From positions 2,790,001 to 2,854,000 of the forward strand of contig NZ_CP085242.1 of assembly GCF_044810985.1 (NCBI RefSeq): a stretch of DNA of 64,000 bases, given 5' to 3'. Positions 44,614 through 52,613 of the stretch are shown here, piece after piece; positions within the stretch are counted from its first letter, which is position 1; every line of letters starts with the position of its first letter. The stretch comes from Marinospirillum sp031581385 (GTDB taxonomy: Bacteria; Pseudomonadota; Gammaproteobacteria; Pseudomonadales; Halomonadaceae). Under the pieces are notes generated by a model that ran no database searches, had not been told where the DNA came from, and saw only the letters and a program-made list of their open reading frames with translations. A program made the position numbers and the translations under genes.

Positions 44614-45168
44614 TTGGACAGACAGCAGTCACTTTTTGACAAGAACCATGACCGGAAAGCTTCCTGGCTCAGCAGGGTGCGCAGTGAAGTACTCAAGTGC
44701 TACGCCCTGGCGGAAGAATTTTATCTGAAATCCTTTCCACGTCCTGAGGTAACCCTGAGCCTGCGCGGACGCAGTGCCGGGGTTGCCGAACTGCAAAAAA
44801 ACCGACTACGCTTCAACCCAGTCCTTCTGGAAGAAAATCACCAGGAGTTCCTGGCGCAAGTCGTGCCCCATGAAGTTGCGCACCTGTTGGCGTGGCAGCT
44901 GCATGGTCGACGTATCCGTCCACATGGCCGCGAGTGGCAGCAAATCATGCAGCAGGTGTTTGCGGTGCAGCCGGACACCACCCATCGATTTGATGTCAGT
45001 CGTTCAGCCAGGCAGGGCTATATTTACCAATGCGGCTGTGAAGACAAAGAACATGCTTTAACGGTGCGTCGGCATAATAAAATTCAGCGGGGTCAGCAGT
45101 ATGTTTGTCAGCGCTGTCGATCCACTTTAAGCTTCCTTTACGTGGACGAAAGCGTGACCAGAACCTGA
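44614..45168 (+). CDS. SprT family zinc metallopeptidase-like protein
   Basis: 184 residues. The zinc motif is HEVAH (86-90) in VPHEVAHLLAWQLHG, with the later HGREWQ and a C-terminal zinc ribbon (YQCGCEDKEH and YVCQRCRS). Bacterial SprT is poorly understood; eukaryotic SPRTN cuts DNA-protein crosslinks. The only supported start is TTG 44614, because no ATG or GTG with a ribosome site is near; the ribosome site (AACAGGG or AAAGG) is poorly spaced, so the start is uncertain. Confidence 0.85.
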   Translation: MDRQQSLFDKNHDRKASWLSRVRSEVLKCYALAEEFYLKSFPRPEVTLSLRGRSAGVAELQKNRLRFNPVLLEENHQEFLAQVVPHEVAHLLAWQLHGRRIRPHGREWQQIMQQVFAVQPDTTHRFDVSRSARQGYIYQCGCEDKEHALTVRRHNKIQRGQQYVCQRCRSTLSFLYVDESVTRT

Positions 45169-45228
45169 CTGGCGAGTCATGCCTTTGTAAGGCATTGAAA
45201 TAAAAGAGAAAAAAGCTGCTACCAAGGT

Positions 45229-45262
45229 CTAATGTTGTTACCCCGCTTTGGGCATGTATAAC
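45229..45262 (+). promoter_or_regulatory. Candidate acs promoter with upstream activator motif
   Basis: CTAATGTTG (45229-45237) is followed by a -35-like TTGTTA (45235-45240), a 16-base spacer and TATAAC (45257-45262). The same CTAATGTYG motif sits 28 bases before a weak -10-like sequence ahead of the symporter genes. It is a candidate site for the CrbR-like regulator; this is inference. Confidence 0.4.
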
Positions 45263-45317
45263 TTTGCGCAGTAAGTCGACACAAAAACAATCCATTGAGA
45301 CACAGAGGCTGAGTCTG

Positions 45318-47267
45318 ATGAGCGAACAAAAAAAGCTTTATCCTGTACCCCCCGAACTGGCTAAAACGGCCTGGATTGATAAGGAAAAATATCAGTCCAT
45401 GTACAAGCAGTCGGTGGAGAATCCCGAAGCTTTTTGGGCCGAGCAGGGTAAGCGTATTGACTGGATGAAACCCTACACCAAGGTTAAAAACACCAGTTTT
45501 GATTCTCATAATGTCGATATTCGTTGGTTTGAAGATGGCACCCTGAACGCCTCCGTTAACTGTCTGGATCGTCACCTGGAAGAGCGTGGCGATGAAGTGG
45601 CGATTATCTGGGAGGGTGATGATCCCAATGAAGACAAGAAGATTACCTATCGTGAGCTTTATCACGAGGTTTGCCGCTTTGCCAATGGCCTGAAAAAACT
45701 GGGCGTTAAAAAAGGTGAAGTGGTTACCCTGTATATGCCCATGGTGCCCGAAGCCGCTGTAGCCATGCTGGCCTGTGCCCGCATTGGTGCTATCCACTCG
45801 GTTGTCTTCGGTGGTTTTTCCCCGGATGCGATTGCCAGCCGTATTATCAGCTCTGATTCCCGGGTTGTGATTACCTCGGACGAAGGTTTGCGCGGCGGCA
45901 AGCAGGTTCCCCTGAAGGAAAATGTTGATGAAGGCCTGACCAATCCCAACGTCAAGTCAGTTGAGCACGTTGTGGTTCTCAAGCGTACCGGTGGCGATAT
46001 TGACTGGCACGACCATCGTGATGTCTGGTGGCATGACCTGGTCAAGGATTGTGCAGACGAGTGCCCTGCCGAAGAAATGAACGCTGAAGATCCCTTGTTC
46101 ATTCTGTTCACTTCCGGCTCCACGGGTGCCCCCAAAGGTCTTAAGCATACAACCGGCGGCTACATGGTGTATGCCTCCATGACTCACCAGTATGTGTTTG
46201 ATTACAAGCCCGGTGATGTCTACTGGTGTACAGCTGATGTGGGCTGGGTTACCGGTCACAGCTACATTGTTTACGGCCCTTTGGCCAATGGTGCCACCAC
46301 CCTGATGTTTGAAGGTGTGCCCAGCTATCCGACCCACGGTCGTATGGGTGAAATCTGCGACAAGCACCAGGTCACCATCATGTACACGGCCCCCACTGCC
46401 GTGCGCGCCCTGATGGCTCAGGGTGATGATGTCATGAGCAGCTCCAAGCGTGACTCCCTGCGTCTGCTGGGTTCCGTGGGCGAACCCATCAACCCCGAGG
46501 CCTGGCAGTGGTACTACGACAAGATCGGTAACAGCCAATGCCCGATTGTGGATACTTGGTGGCAAACCGAAACCGGCGGCATTCTGATTTCACCGCTGCC
46601 CGGTGCAACTGACCTGAAACCGGGTTCGGCCACCCTGCCGTTCTTTGGTGTCCAGCCTGCTTTGGTTGATCCTGAGGGCAACATCAAGGAAGGTGCCACT
46701 GAAGGCAACCTGGTGATTCTGGATTCCTGGCCGGGTCAGGGCCGCTCCATCTGGGGTGACCATGAACGTTTTGTTCAAACCTACTTCTCTGCTTATCAGG
46801 GCATGTACTTCACCGGTGACGGCTGTCGTCGTGATGAAGACGGTTACTACTGGATCACCGGTCGTGTTGATGATGTGATCAACGTTTCCGGTCACCGCAT
46901 GGGTACTGCAGAAGTTGAATCAGCCATGGTGGCTCATGAAGCCGTTGCTGAAGCGGCTGTGGTTGGCTATCCACACGACATCAAGGGTCAGGGCATCTAT
47001 GTCTATGTCACTCTGGCCGATGGCTTTGAAGCCAGTGATGATCTCAAGAAGGAGCTGATCAAGTGGGTTCGCAAAGAGATTGGCCCCATCGCTTCTCCTG
47101 ATGTGGTGCAGTTCTCGCCCGGCCTGCCCAAGACCCGTTCCGGCAAGATCATGCGTCGTATTCTGCGCAAGATTGCTGCCAATGAAACCGATGGTCTGGG
47201 TGATACTTCAACCCTGGCAGATCCTTCGGTGGTGGATGATCTCATCTCCAACCGGGCTCTTAAATAA
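45318..47267 (+). CDS. acs: Acetyl-CoA synthetase
   Basis: 649-residue AMP-forming acetyl-CoA synthetase, which activates acetate to acetyl-CoA. Marks are FTSGSTGAPKGLKHTTGGY, WWQTETGGILISPLPG, ITGRVDDVINVSGHRMGTAE and PKTRSGKIMRR. Lys610 in the last motif corresponds to the lysine whose acetylation switches the enzyme off. ATG 45318 has GAGG nine bases upstream. A terminator follows, then the response regulator gene on the same strand. Confidence 0.98.
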   Translation: MSEQKKLYPVPPELAKTAWIDKEKYQSMYKQSVENPEAFWAEQGKRIDWMKPYTKVKNTSFDSHNVDIRWFEDGTLNASVNCLDRHLEERGDEVAIIWEGDDPNEDKKITYRELYHEVCRFANGLKKLGVKKGEVVTLYMPMVPEAAVAMLACARIGAIHSVVFGGFSPDAIASRIISSDSRVVITSDEGLRGGKQVPLKENVDEGLTNPNVKSVEHVVVLKRTGGDIDWHDHRDVWWHDLVKDCADECPAEEMNAEDPLFILFTSGSTGAPKGLKHTTGGYMVYASMTHQYVFDYKPGDVYWCTADVGWVTGHSYIVYGPLANGATTLMFEGVPSYPTHGRMGEICDKHQVTIMYTAPTAVRALMAQGDDVMSSSKRDSLRLLGSVGEPINPEAWQWYYDKIGNSQCPIVDTWWQTETGGILISPLPGATDLKPGSATLPFFGVQPALVDPEGNIKEGATEGNLVILDSWPGQGRSIWGDHERFVQTYFSAYQGMYFTGDGCRRDEDGYYWITGRVDDVINVSGHRMGTAEVESAMVAHEAVAEAAVVGYPHDIKGQGIYVYVTLADGFEASDDLKKELIKWVRKEIGPIASPDVVQFSPGLPKTRSGKIMRRILRKIAANETDGLGDTSTLADPSVVDDLISNRALK

Positions 47268-47305
47268 GTTGTAATCAGCAAGTCCAACCCTTTGGCATTG
47301 CTTTT

Positions 47306-47334
47306 GCCCCGCCCTGCGCGGGGCTTTCTTTTTT
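47306..47334 (+). terminator. Rho-independent terminator after acs
   Basis: A 7-bp stem GCCCCGC / GCGGGGC with a 5-base loop (CCTGC), followed by TTTCTTTTTT, 38 bases after the acs stop. Confidence 0.92.
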
Positions 47335-47362
47335 CTGTTTCCTTGATAAATGATGACAGGAA

Positions 47363-47368
47363 TATAAT
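47363..47368 (+). promoter_or_regulatory. Candidate -10 element of the response regulator gene
   Basis: A perfect TATAAT lies 40 bases before the response regulator ATG. The best -35 (TTGATA at 47343-47348) is 14 bases away, or 16 bases from an alternative -10 TAATAA at 47365-47370. So a promoter here is likely, but its exact register is not clear. Confidence 0.4.
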
Positions 47369-47408
47369 AATGCTGTCGTGTGACTTCTTTATCACCGGAG
47401 GAAAGTGA

Positions 47409-48071
47409 ATGGCTTTACGCCACAAAATTATTGTTGCCGATGACCACCCCTTGTTTCGTGCCGCTTTGCAGCAGGCTGTTCGTCAGGCTTTAAGTGATGT
47501 AGAGATCGTTGAAGCGGATACCCTCGACGGTGTACATAAAGCAGTGGCTGAAAATCCGGATGCTGATCTGATCCTCTTGGATTTGCACATGCCGGGTGCT
47601 CACGGTTTTTCCGGTCTGGTCTTCTTGAGAGGGGTTAATCCCGGCATTCCGGTGGTGGTCATTTCCGGTAGTGAAGACAATCACGTCATTCGCCGTGCCA
47701 TGGATTATGGGGCTTCAGGCTTTATTCCCAAGTCTTCCCCTTTGGACACCATTGCCGCAGCGATTTCCCAGGTGATTCAGGGCGAGGTCTGGATTCCGCC
47801 TGCCGTGGCCAACAGTCTGGATGAGATCAGCGAAGATGAAGCCCGATTTGCCGAAGCTCTGTCCTCCCTGACTCCACAACAGTTTCGGGTTTTGAATATG
47901 CTCACTGAGGGTTTGCTGAACAAGCAGATTGCTTATGAGCTGGATGTTTCCGAAGCAACCATCAAGGCCCATGTGACGGCCATACTGCGCAAGCTGGGCG
48001 TCCACTCCAGAACCCAGGCTGTCATCGCCGCCAAGCGACTGGAAGTTGATCCTCCCAAGGTCGCTGACTGA
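47409..48071 (+). CDS. crbR: LuxR-type response regulator, CrbR-like
   Basis: 220 residues: a receiver domain (Asp10/Asp11-type ADDHP acidic pocket, phospho-acceptor Asp58 in LLDLHMPG, Lys in FIPKSSPLD) and a C-terminal LuxR helix-turn-helix (LTPQQFRVLNMLTEGLLNKQ, EATIKAHVTAILRKLGVHSR). GGAGG lies seven bases before the ATG. CrbR, with CrbS, activates acs in Vibrio and Pseudomonas (ErdR there). Its place between acs and the symporter-fused kinase supports this name; the DNA target is not proven. It ends 4 bases from the convergent kinase gene. Confidence 0.85.
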   Translation: MALRHKIIVADDHPLFRAALQQAVRQALSDVEIVEADTLDGVHKAVAENPDADLILLDLHMPGAHGFSGLVFLRGVNPGIPVVVISGSEDNHVIRRAMDYGASGFIPKSSPLDTIAAAISQVIQGEVWIPPAVANSLDEISEDEARFAEALSSLTPQQFRVLNMLTEGLLNKQIAYELDVSEATIKAHVTAILRKLGVHSRTQAVIAAKRLEVDPPKVAD

Positions 48072-48075
48072 CCTT

Positions 48076-51000
48076 CTAGCCCTGTCTTTTTCGGCTTTGC
48101 AGCAAACGGGTGATCATGGCCCTGAGGGCAGCCGGTTTGACGGGCTTGTGCAGCAACAAAAAGCCTGCCTCACTTACTTCATCGGCAATTTCATCCGTCC
48201 GGTCTGCGGTAATCACAATACCGCTGATGGCTTGCCTGGTTAATTCCTCAAGAGCTTTCAAGGCCTGAACCCCCGTTTTACCCTCGTTGAGATGGTAGTC
48301 TGCCAGGTAAATGGCAATATCCGGGTGATGATCAGCGCTCAGCAATTCGCGGGCTTCGTCAAGACTGGCAGCGGTATGGGCTGAACACTTCCAGCCTTTG
48401 AGCATGGCCTGCATGCCTTCCAGAATCAGGGGTTCATTGTCGATACACAGAATCTCCAATCCATCCAGCTTATTGAAGTTTCGACGGCCGGGTGCAAAGC
48501 TGGAGGTTGATTGTTGGGCTTTGACTCTGGGAAGAGTCACGGAAAACACTGTGCCCTTCCCAGGCCAGCTGCGCACAGCAATCTGATGCTTCAGAACCCG
48601 TGACATCCTTTCGGCAATGGAAAGCCCCAGGCCCAGGCCCTTTTCATTACGCTTGTCGGGTGTATCCAGGCGCCGGAACTCCTGGAAGATCTCGCCCAGG
48701 CGGCTGTCGGGTATGCCGGGGCCGGTGTCCCAGACTTCCAGGCGCAAATCCTGGCCGACCCTGCGACAGCCCAGCAGCACCCGACCTTCTCCCGTGTAGC
48801 GTAAGGCATTGGAAAGAAAATTCTGCAGAATGCGCCTGAGCATTTGCGGATCGCTGCGCACCCAGGCACGGCTTTTGACCTGTTCCAGGTGCAGGCCACG
48901 ATCAGCTGCCATGACTTCAAATTCGGCCATCAGGGGGTTGAGGATTTCACTCAGGGCAAAGTCACTGACCTTGGGTTGCAGGGCACCGGCATCCAGTTTG
49001 GAAATGTCCAGCAGGGTGCTGAGCAGCTCTTCTGCCGCCTTCAGGGAATTGTCGATGTGCCGGGTGGTTTTGATGTGCTCCGGGTCTTCCACCTGCTGAG
49101 ACAGAGCGGAGGTAAACAGGCGGGCCGCATTCAGGGGCTGCAGCAGGTCATGACTGGCGGCCGCCAGAAAACGGGTTTTGGAGGCGTTGGCATCTTCCGC
49201 CTGCTGCTTGGTCAGGCGCATGTTTTCCTCGGCCCGGGCGCGCACCTGATTTTCCTTGAAAAGGGCGGAGTTGAGTTCGGACAGAGCCAGCGTGCGCTCA
49301 CGTACTCTTTCTTCCAGATGCTCGTTGGTTTCCTGCAGAGCAATCTCCACCAGGCGCCTTTCGGTAATGTCCTGGTAAAGGGCAAAGAAACCCAGCAGTT
49401 CACCTGTTTCAGCTATGTGGGGGGTGTAGGTGACCAGAGCATAGCGAATGCTGTGATTGTGACCGGGCAGCTCCAACTCAAAAGTCTGGCGTCGCCCCTC
49501 CAGGGCAGCGCGCATAAAGGAGCTGCGCGCCTCGTATTCGGCCGGGGGAAGCACCTCATAAACGGGGCGGCCGATTACCTGGTTGCGGTCAATCTGCATG
49601 GCCTCCTCGTAGGCGCGGTTGGTGAAAAGATAGCGCCGCTCAGTGTCAAAGTAGGCAATCAGTGCGGGTACATTGTCAGTGTAAATGCGAATGTTGTTTT
49701 CCGACTGAATCAGGGCTTCTTCAATCTGCTTTTGCTGGGTGATGTCCTGATAGCTGTAAACAAAGCCACCGCCGGGCATGGGGTTGCCCTGGATTTCAAT
49801 CACGGTGCCGTCCTTGCGGTAGCGGATATAACGGTGGGACTCGCCATCCTGAACATTATCCATCAATTGCTGGACATGGGTTTCCGGGTCACCGGGGCCA
49901 TACTCTCCCTGTTCAGCGTTGTAGCGAAAGATCTCGGCAGCAGGGCGCCCGACCCGGATGAAATTGTCAGGAAAGCTGAACAGCTCCAGATAGCGTTGGT
50001 TCCAGATCACCAGCTTCATATGCTGATCAATCACGCTGATGCCCTGGGAAAGGTTTTCAATGGTGGATTGCAAAAGTCCACGGTTGAACTCCAGCACCTG
50101 AGAGGCTTCATCGACAATCGAGATAACATCGGAAATCTTGATTTCCTTGCCCTGCAGGGCAGAACTCATCACGATGCGTGCGGAAGAGGCCCCCAGAACC
50201 CCGGCCAGCAGGCGTTCGGTGAACTGGATCAGCTCAATACTGGCCGGGTCTTCATCGCGCAGGGGCGGCAGATGCCGCTTCAGGGCATAGTCACGATAAG
50301 CGCGGATAACCGCCTCTTCACCGACAAAGCGCTCAGCCAGCAGACGCAGATCGCCCAGATTGGTGGAACCCTTCCACAGACGCGAGCTTTTGACCGGCTT
50401 GTTTTCCAGGTTGTCCACAAAGGCTGAAGCCTGGATGCGGTCAATAACCCGCTGGCGGGTGAAACGCGATACCGTGACATAAACCAGCAGATTGGCACTC
50501 AGACTCCAGAGCACCCCCTGGGAAAAGAAATCCAGGCCGGTGGGAATAAACAGGGCGGTTGGCTTCAGCCACCCGATTCCCCAGGGACCATAGGCAAGCA
50601 GTTGATCATTGACCAGACCCGCTGCTTCCAGACTGGGCAGCAACAGGGTGTAGGCCCAGACAAGTCCACCGACCACCAGGCCGGACAAGGCACCCCAGCG
50701 GTTGCCCTGCTTCCAGAGAATGCCGCCAATCACGGCTGGAGCGAGCTGGCCGATGGCTGCAAAAGCCAGAAATCCGGTGGCGGCCAGAGAGTTGAACTCG
50801 GCAATGATGCGATAGGTGATGTAACCCAGCAGCAGCACCAGCAGAATGGTAATGCGCCGGATGCGTAAAACCAGACGGCCAAAATTCTGGTGAGAAGTGC
50901 TGCTCACCCAACGGGTTTTCAGCAGGAAGGGGATGACAATCTCGTTGGACACCATGATGCTGACCGCCACCGTAGCCATGATGGCCATACTGGTGGCCGC

Positions 51001-52035
51001 AGAAAAACCACCGATATAAGCCAGAAGAGCCAGCCAGCCAGCGTCATAAGCCAGTGGCAGCGTCAGGACAAAGGTGTCGGCCTCGATATTGCCATCAGGG
51101 AAAGTGACCAGGCCAGCCGCAGCAACAGGCAGCACAAAAATGGCAAACAGGATCAGATAAGCGGGCAAAAACCAGCGCGCATGCTGGGCATCATCCTTGT
51201 GAGCATTTTCCACCACGGTGACATGAAACATTCGCGGCAGCAAAATGATGGCCATCATGGCCAGCAGTGTCTGGGCCACAAAGCCTTGCGTCAGGGCGCT
51301 GGCATTCAACTGGGCTTCCAGGGGGCGAAAAAACTCGGCTTTGCCGGCCAGATCGGAAAATCCCCCAAAAATCCCCCAGGTCATGAAGACACCCACTGCC
51401 AGAAAAGCAAACAGCTTGACCAGGGATTCGAAGGCAATGGCCTGGATCAGCCCTTCATGATGCTCCGTGGCATCTATGTGCCGGGTACCAAAGAGGATGG
51501 AGAAGACCGCCAGAATGAGGGCAACATGAAAGGCTGTATCCGTCAGGAAGGGAATCCGGGAATAATTGGTCTGGGTGGCAGCTTCCGGGTAGCGGGTCAA
51601 GACCTCGTAAGCCATGGAGACGGCTTTCAACTGCAGGGCAATGTAGGGCAGAGTGCCAATCAGGGCAAAGCAGGTGACCACCACAGCAAGAACCTGCCAC
51701 TTGCCGTAGCGTGAAGCAATAAAGTCGGCAATGGAGGTGATATTCTGGGCTTTGCTGACCCGGAAGATTTTTCTCAGCCAGGGCCAGGCAAAAAAGTAAG
51801 TCAGAATGGGGCCCAGAAAAATACTCAGATAAAGAAGGCCACCGCCTGCCGCCTGACCCACGGCCCCGTAAAAAGTCCAGGATGTGCAATACACTGCCAG
51901 CGCCAGACTGTAAATCCAGGGGCGGCTTCTGGGAACCGTCTGACGCCTGGCCGCCTGATCGCCCTGCCAGGCAATGGCAAAAAGCACTAAAAGATAGGCC
52001 AGGGAAGAAAGGATCAGTTGCCAGCCTGCAAACAT
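48076..52035 (-). CDS. crbS: Sodium symporter-fused hybrid histidine kinase, CrbS-like
   Basis: 1319 residues. Residues 1 to about 495 form a 13-helix SSS-type symporter domain; a linker (about 530-620) follows, then PAS domains (about 650-760 and 790-900), a coiled coil, the HisKA domain with SHDLLQPLNAARL (His near 960), a HATPase (about 1060-1180, DTGPGIPDSRLGEIF and GLGLGLSIAERM) and a receiver domain (about 1190-1310, Asp near 1245 in YLADYHL). This is the architecture of CrbS/MxtR, which senses acetate-related state and controls acs. The receiver is C-terminal, so the phosphorelay to CrbR may be direct or branched. Confidence 0.92.
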   Translation of the reverse strand: MFAGWQLILSSLAYLLVLFAIAWQGDQAARRQTVPRSRPWIYSLALAVYCTSWTFYGAVGQAAGGGLLYLSIFLGPILTYFFAWPWLRKIFRVSKAQNITSIADFIASRYGKWQVLAVVVTCFALIGTLPYIALQLKAVSMAYEVLTRYPEAATQTNYSRIPFLTDTAFHVALILAVFSILFGTRHIDATEHHEGLIQAIAFESLVKLFAFLAVGVFMTWGIFGGFSDLAGKAEFFRPLEAQLNASALTQGFVAQTLLAMMAIILLPRMFHVTVVENAHKDDAQHARWFLPAYLILFAIFVLPVAAAGLVTFPDGNIEADTFVLTLPLAYDAGWLALLAYIGGFSAATSMAIMATVAVSIMVSNEIVIPFLLKTRWVSSTSHQNFGRLVLRIRRITILLVLLLGYITYRIIAEFNSLAATGFLAFAAIGQLAPAVIGGILWKQGNRWGALSGLVVGGLVWAYTLLLPSLEAAGLVNDQLLAYGPWGIGWLKPTALFIPTGLDFFSQGVLWSLSANLLVYVTVSRFTRQRVIDRIQASAFVDNLENKPVKSSRLWKGSTNLGDLRLLAERFVGEEAVIRAYRDYALKRHLPPLRDEDPASIELIQFTERLLAGVLGASSARIVMSSALQGKEIKISDVISIVDEASQVLEFNRGLLQSTIENLSQGISVIDQHMKLVIWNQRYLELFSFPDNFIRVGRPAAEIFRYNAEQGEYGPGDPETHVQQLMDNVQDGESHRYIRYRKDGTVIEIQGNPMPGGGFVYSYQDITQQKQIEEALIQSENNIRIYTDNVPALIAYFDTERRYLFTNRAYEEAMQIDRNQVIGRPVYEVLPPAEYEARSSFMRAALEGRRQTFELELPGHNHSIRYALVTYTPHIAETGELLGFFALYQDITERRLVEIALQETNEHLEERVRERTLALSELNSALFKENQVRARAEENMRLTKQQAEDANASKTRFLAAASHDLLQPLNAARLFTSALSQQVEDPEHIKTTRHIDNSLKAAEELLSTLLDISKLDAGALQPKVSDFALSEILNPLMAEFEVMAADRGLHLEQVKSRAWVRSDPQMLRRILQNFLSNALRYTGEGRVLLGCRRVGQDLRLEVWDTGPGIPDSRLGEIFQEFRRLDTPDKRNEKGLGLGLSIAERMSRVLKHQIAVRSWPGKGTVFSVTLPRVKAQQSTSSFAPGRRNFNKLDGLEILCIDNEPLILEGMQAMLKGWKCSAHTAASLDEARELLSADHHPDIAIYLADYHLNEGKTGVQALKALEELTRQAISGIVITADRTDEIADEVSEAGFLLLHKPVKPAALRAMITRLLQSRKRQG

Positions 52036-52346
52036 AGGAAGTCCCAGTCGAAAAATAAGTGGTGTGTGCCGCTATTATGCGCAATTTGCAGGCTGAATTC
52101 AGGCCCTGAACAGGAATCCAGAGGGATGTTATTAGACTATTGTCCAGTAAGTGTCTGCCGAGTTAGCCCTGATGAAGTGTCAGTGTGGTTGTAAATTACT
52201 GATATTAGGGTAGTATTCCTGATTCCTGCAGAGATGATCCGGGCGCTTACTACTAATGTCGGGGCTTACATTATTGCGCTTAATTTTGCAGAATCATCAG
52301 GGCGTTTCCCCGAAACTCTCAATAACAATAAACGGAGAGCATTACT
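52036..52346. promoter_or_regulatory. Divergent control region between crbS and the symporter genes
   Basis: 311 bases without a gene. CTAATGTCG at 52253-52261 repeats the motif ahead of acs, and a TAATTT -10-like sequence begins 28 bases after its first base, the same spacing as in acs. A second related ATTAG-containing stretch (ATATTAGGGTAGTA) lies at 52203-52216. No sigma-54 type -24/-12 site was found. The DUF4212 gene has CGGAGAG before its ATG. Confidence 0.4.
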
Positions 52347-52607
52347 ATGGCAGATGATAAATCTAATGCTGCTGCATACTGGTCAGCGAACCTTCGTCTG
52401 ATCTTCGGAAGCCTGATTGTCTGGGCTTTGGTATCTTACGGCTTTGCAATTCTATTGCGTGACCTTCTGTCAGGTATTCCTGTCGGCGGCACGGATTTGG
52501 GATTCTGGTTTGCCCAACAGGGTTCAATTCTTACTTTCATCGCGATCATTTTCCACTATGCCTGGAGAATGAACAAGCTTGATGAAAAATTTGGCCTTGG
52601 GGAGTAA
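52347..52607 (+). CDS. DUF4212 sodium/substrate symporter small subunit
   Basis: 86 residues with two membrane helices (about 16-40 and 50-70) and the DUF4212 pattern YWSANLRLIFGSLIVWALVS, then FWFAQQGSILTFIAIIFHY. It is found with VC_2705-type SSS transporters and is thought to be their small subunit. The symporter gene begins 7 bases after it. Confidence 0.93.
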   Translation: MADDKSNAAAYWSANLRLIFGSLIVWALVSYGFAILLRDLLSGIPVGGTDLGFWFAQQGSILTFIAIIFHYAWRMNKLDEKFGLGE

Positions 52608-52613
52608 ATCAGC

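Noticed and set aside
45179..45195. ATGCCTT-TGT-AAGGCAT hairpin after the sprT-like gene
   Set aside because: A perfect 7-bp stem, but no T tract follows, so I do not call it a terminator.
48844..50427. Long open frame of 527 codons on the plus strand inside crbS
   Set aside because: Antisense shadow of the kinase gene; no domain or ribosome site.
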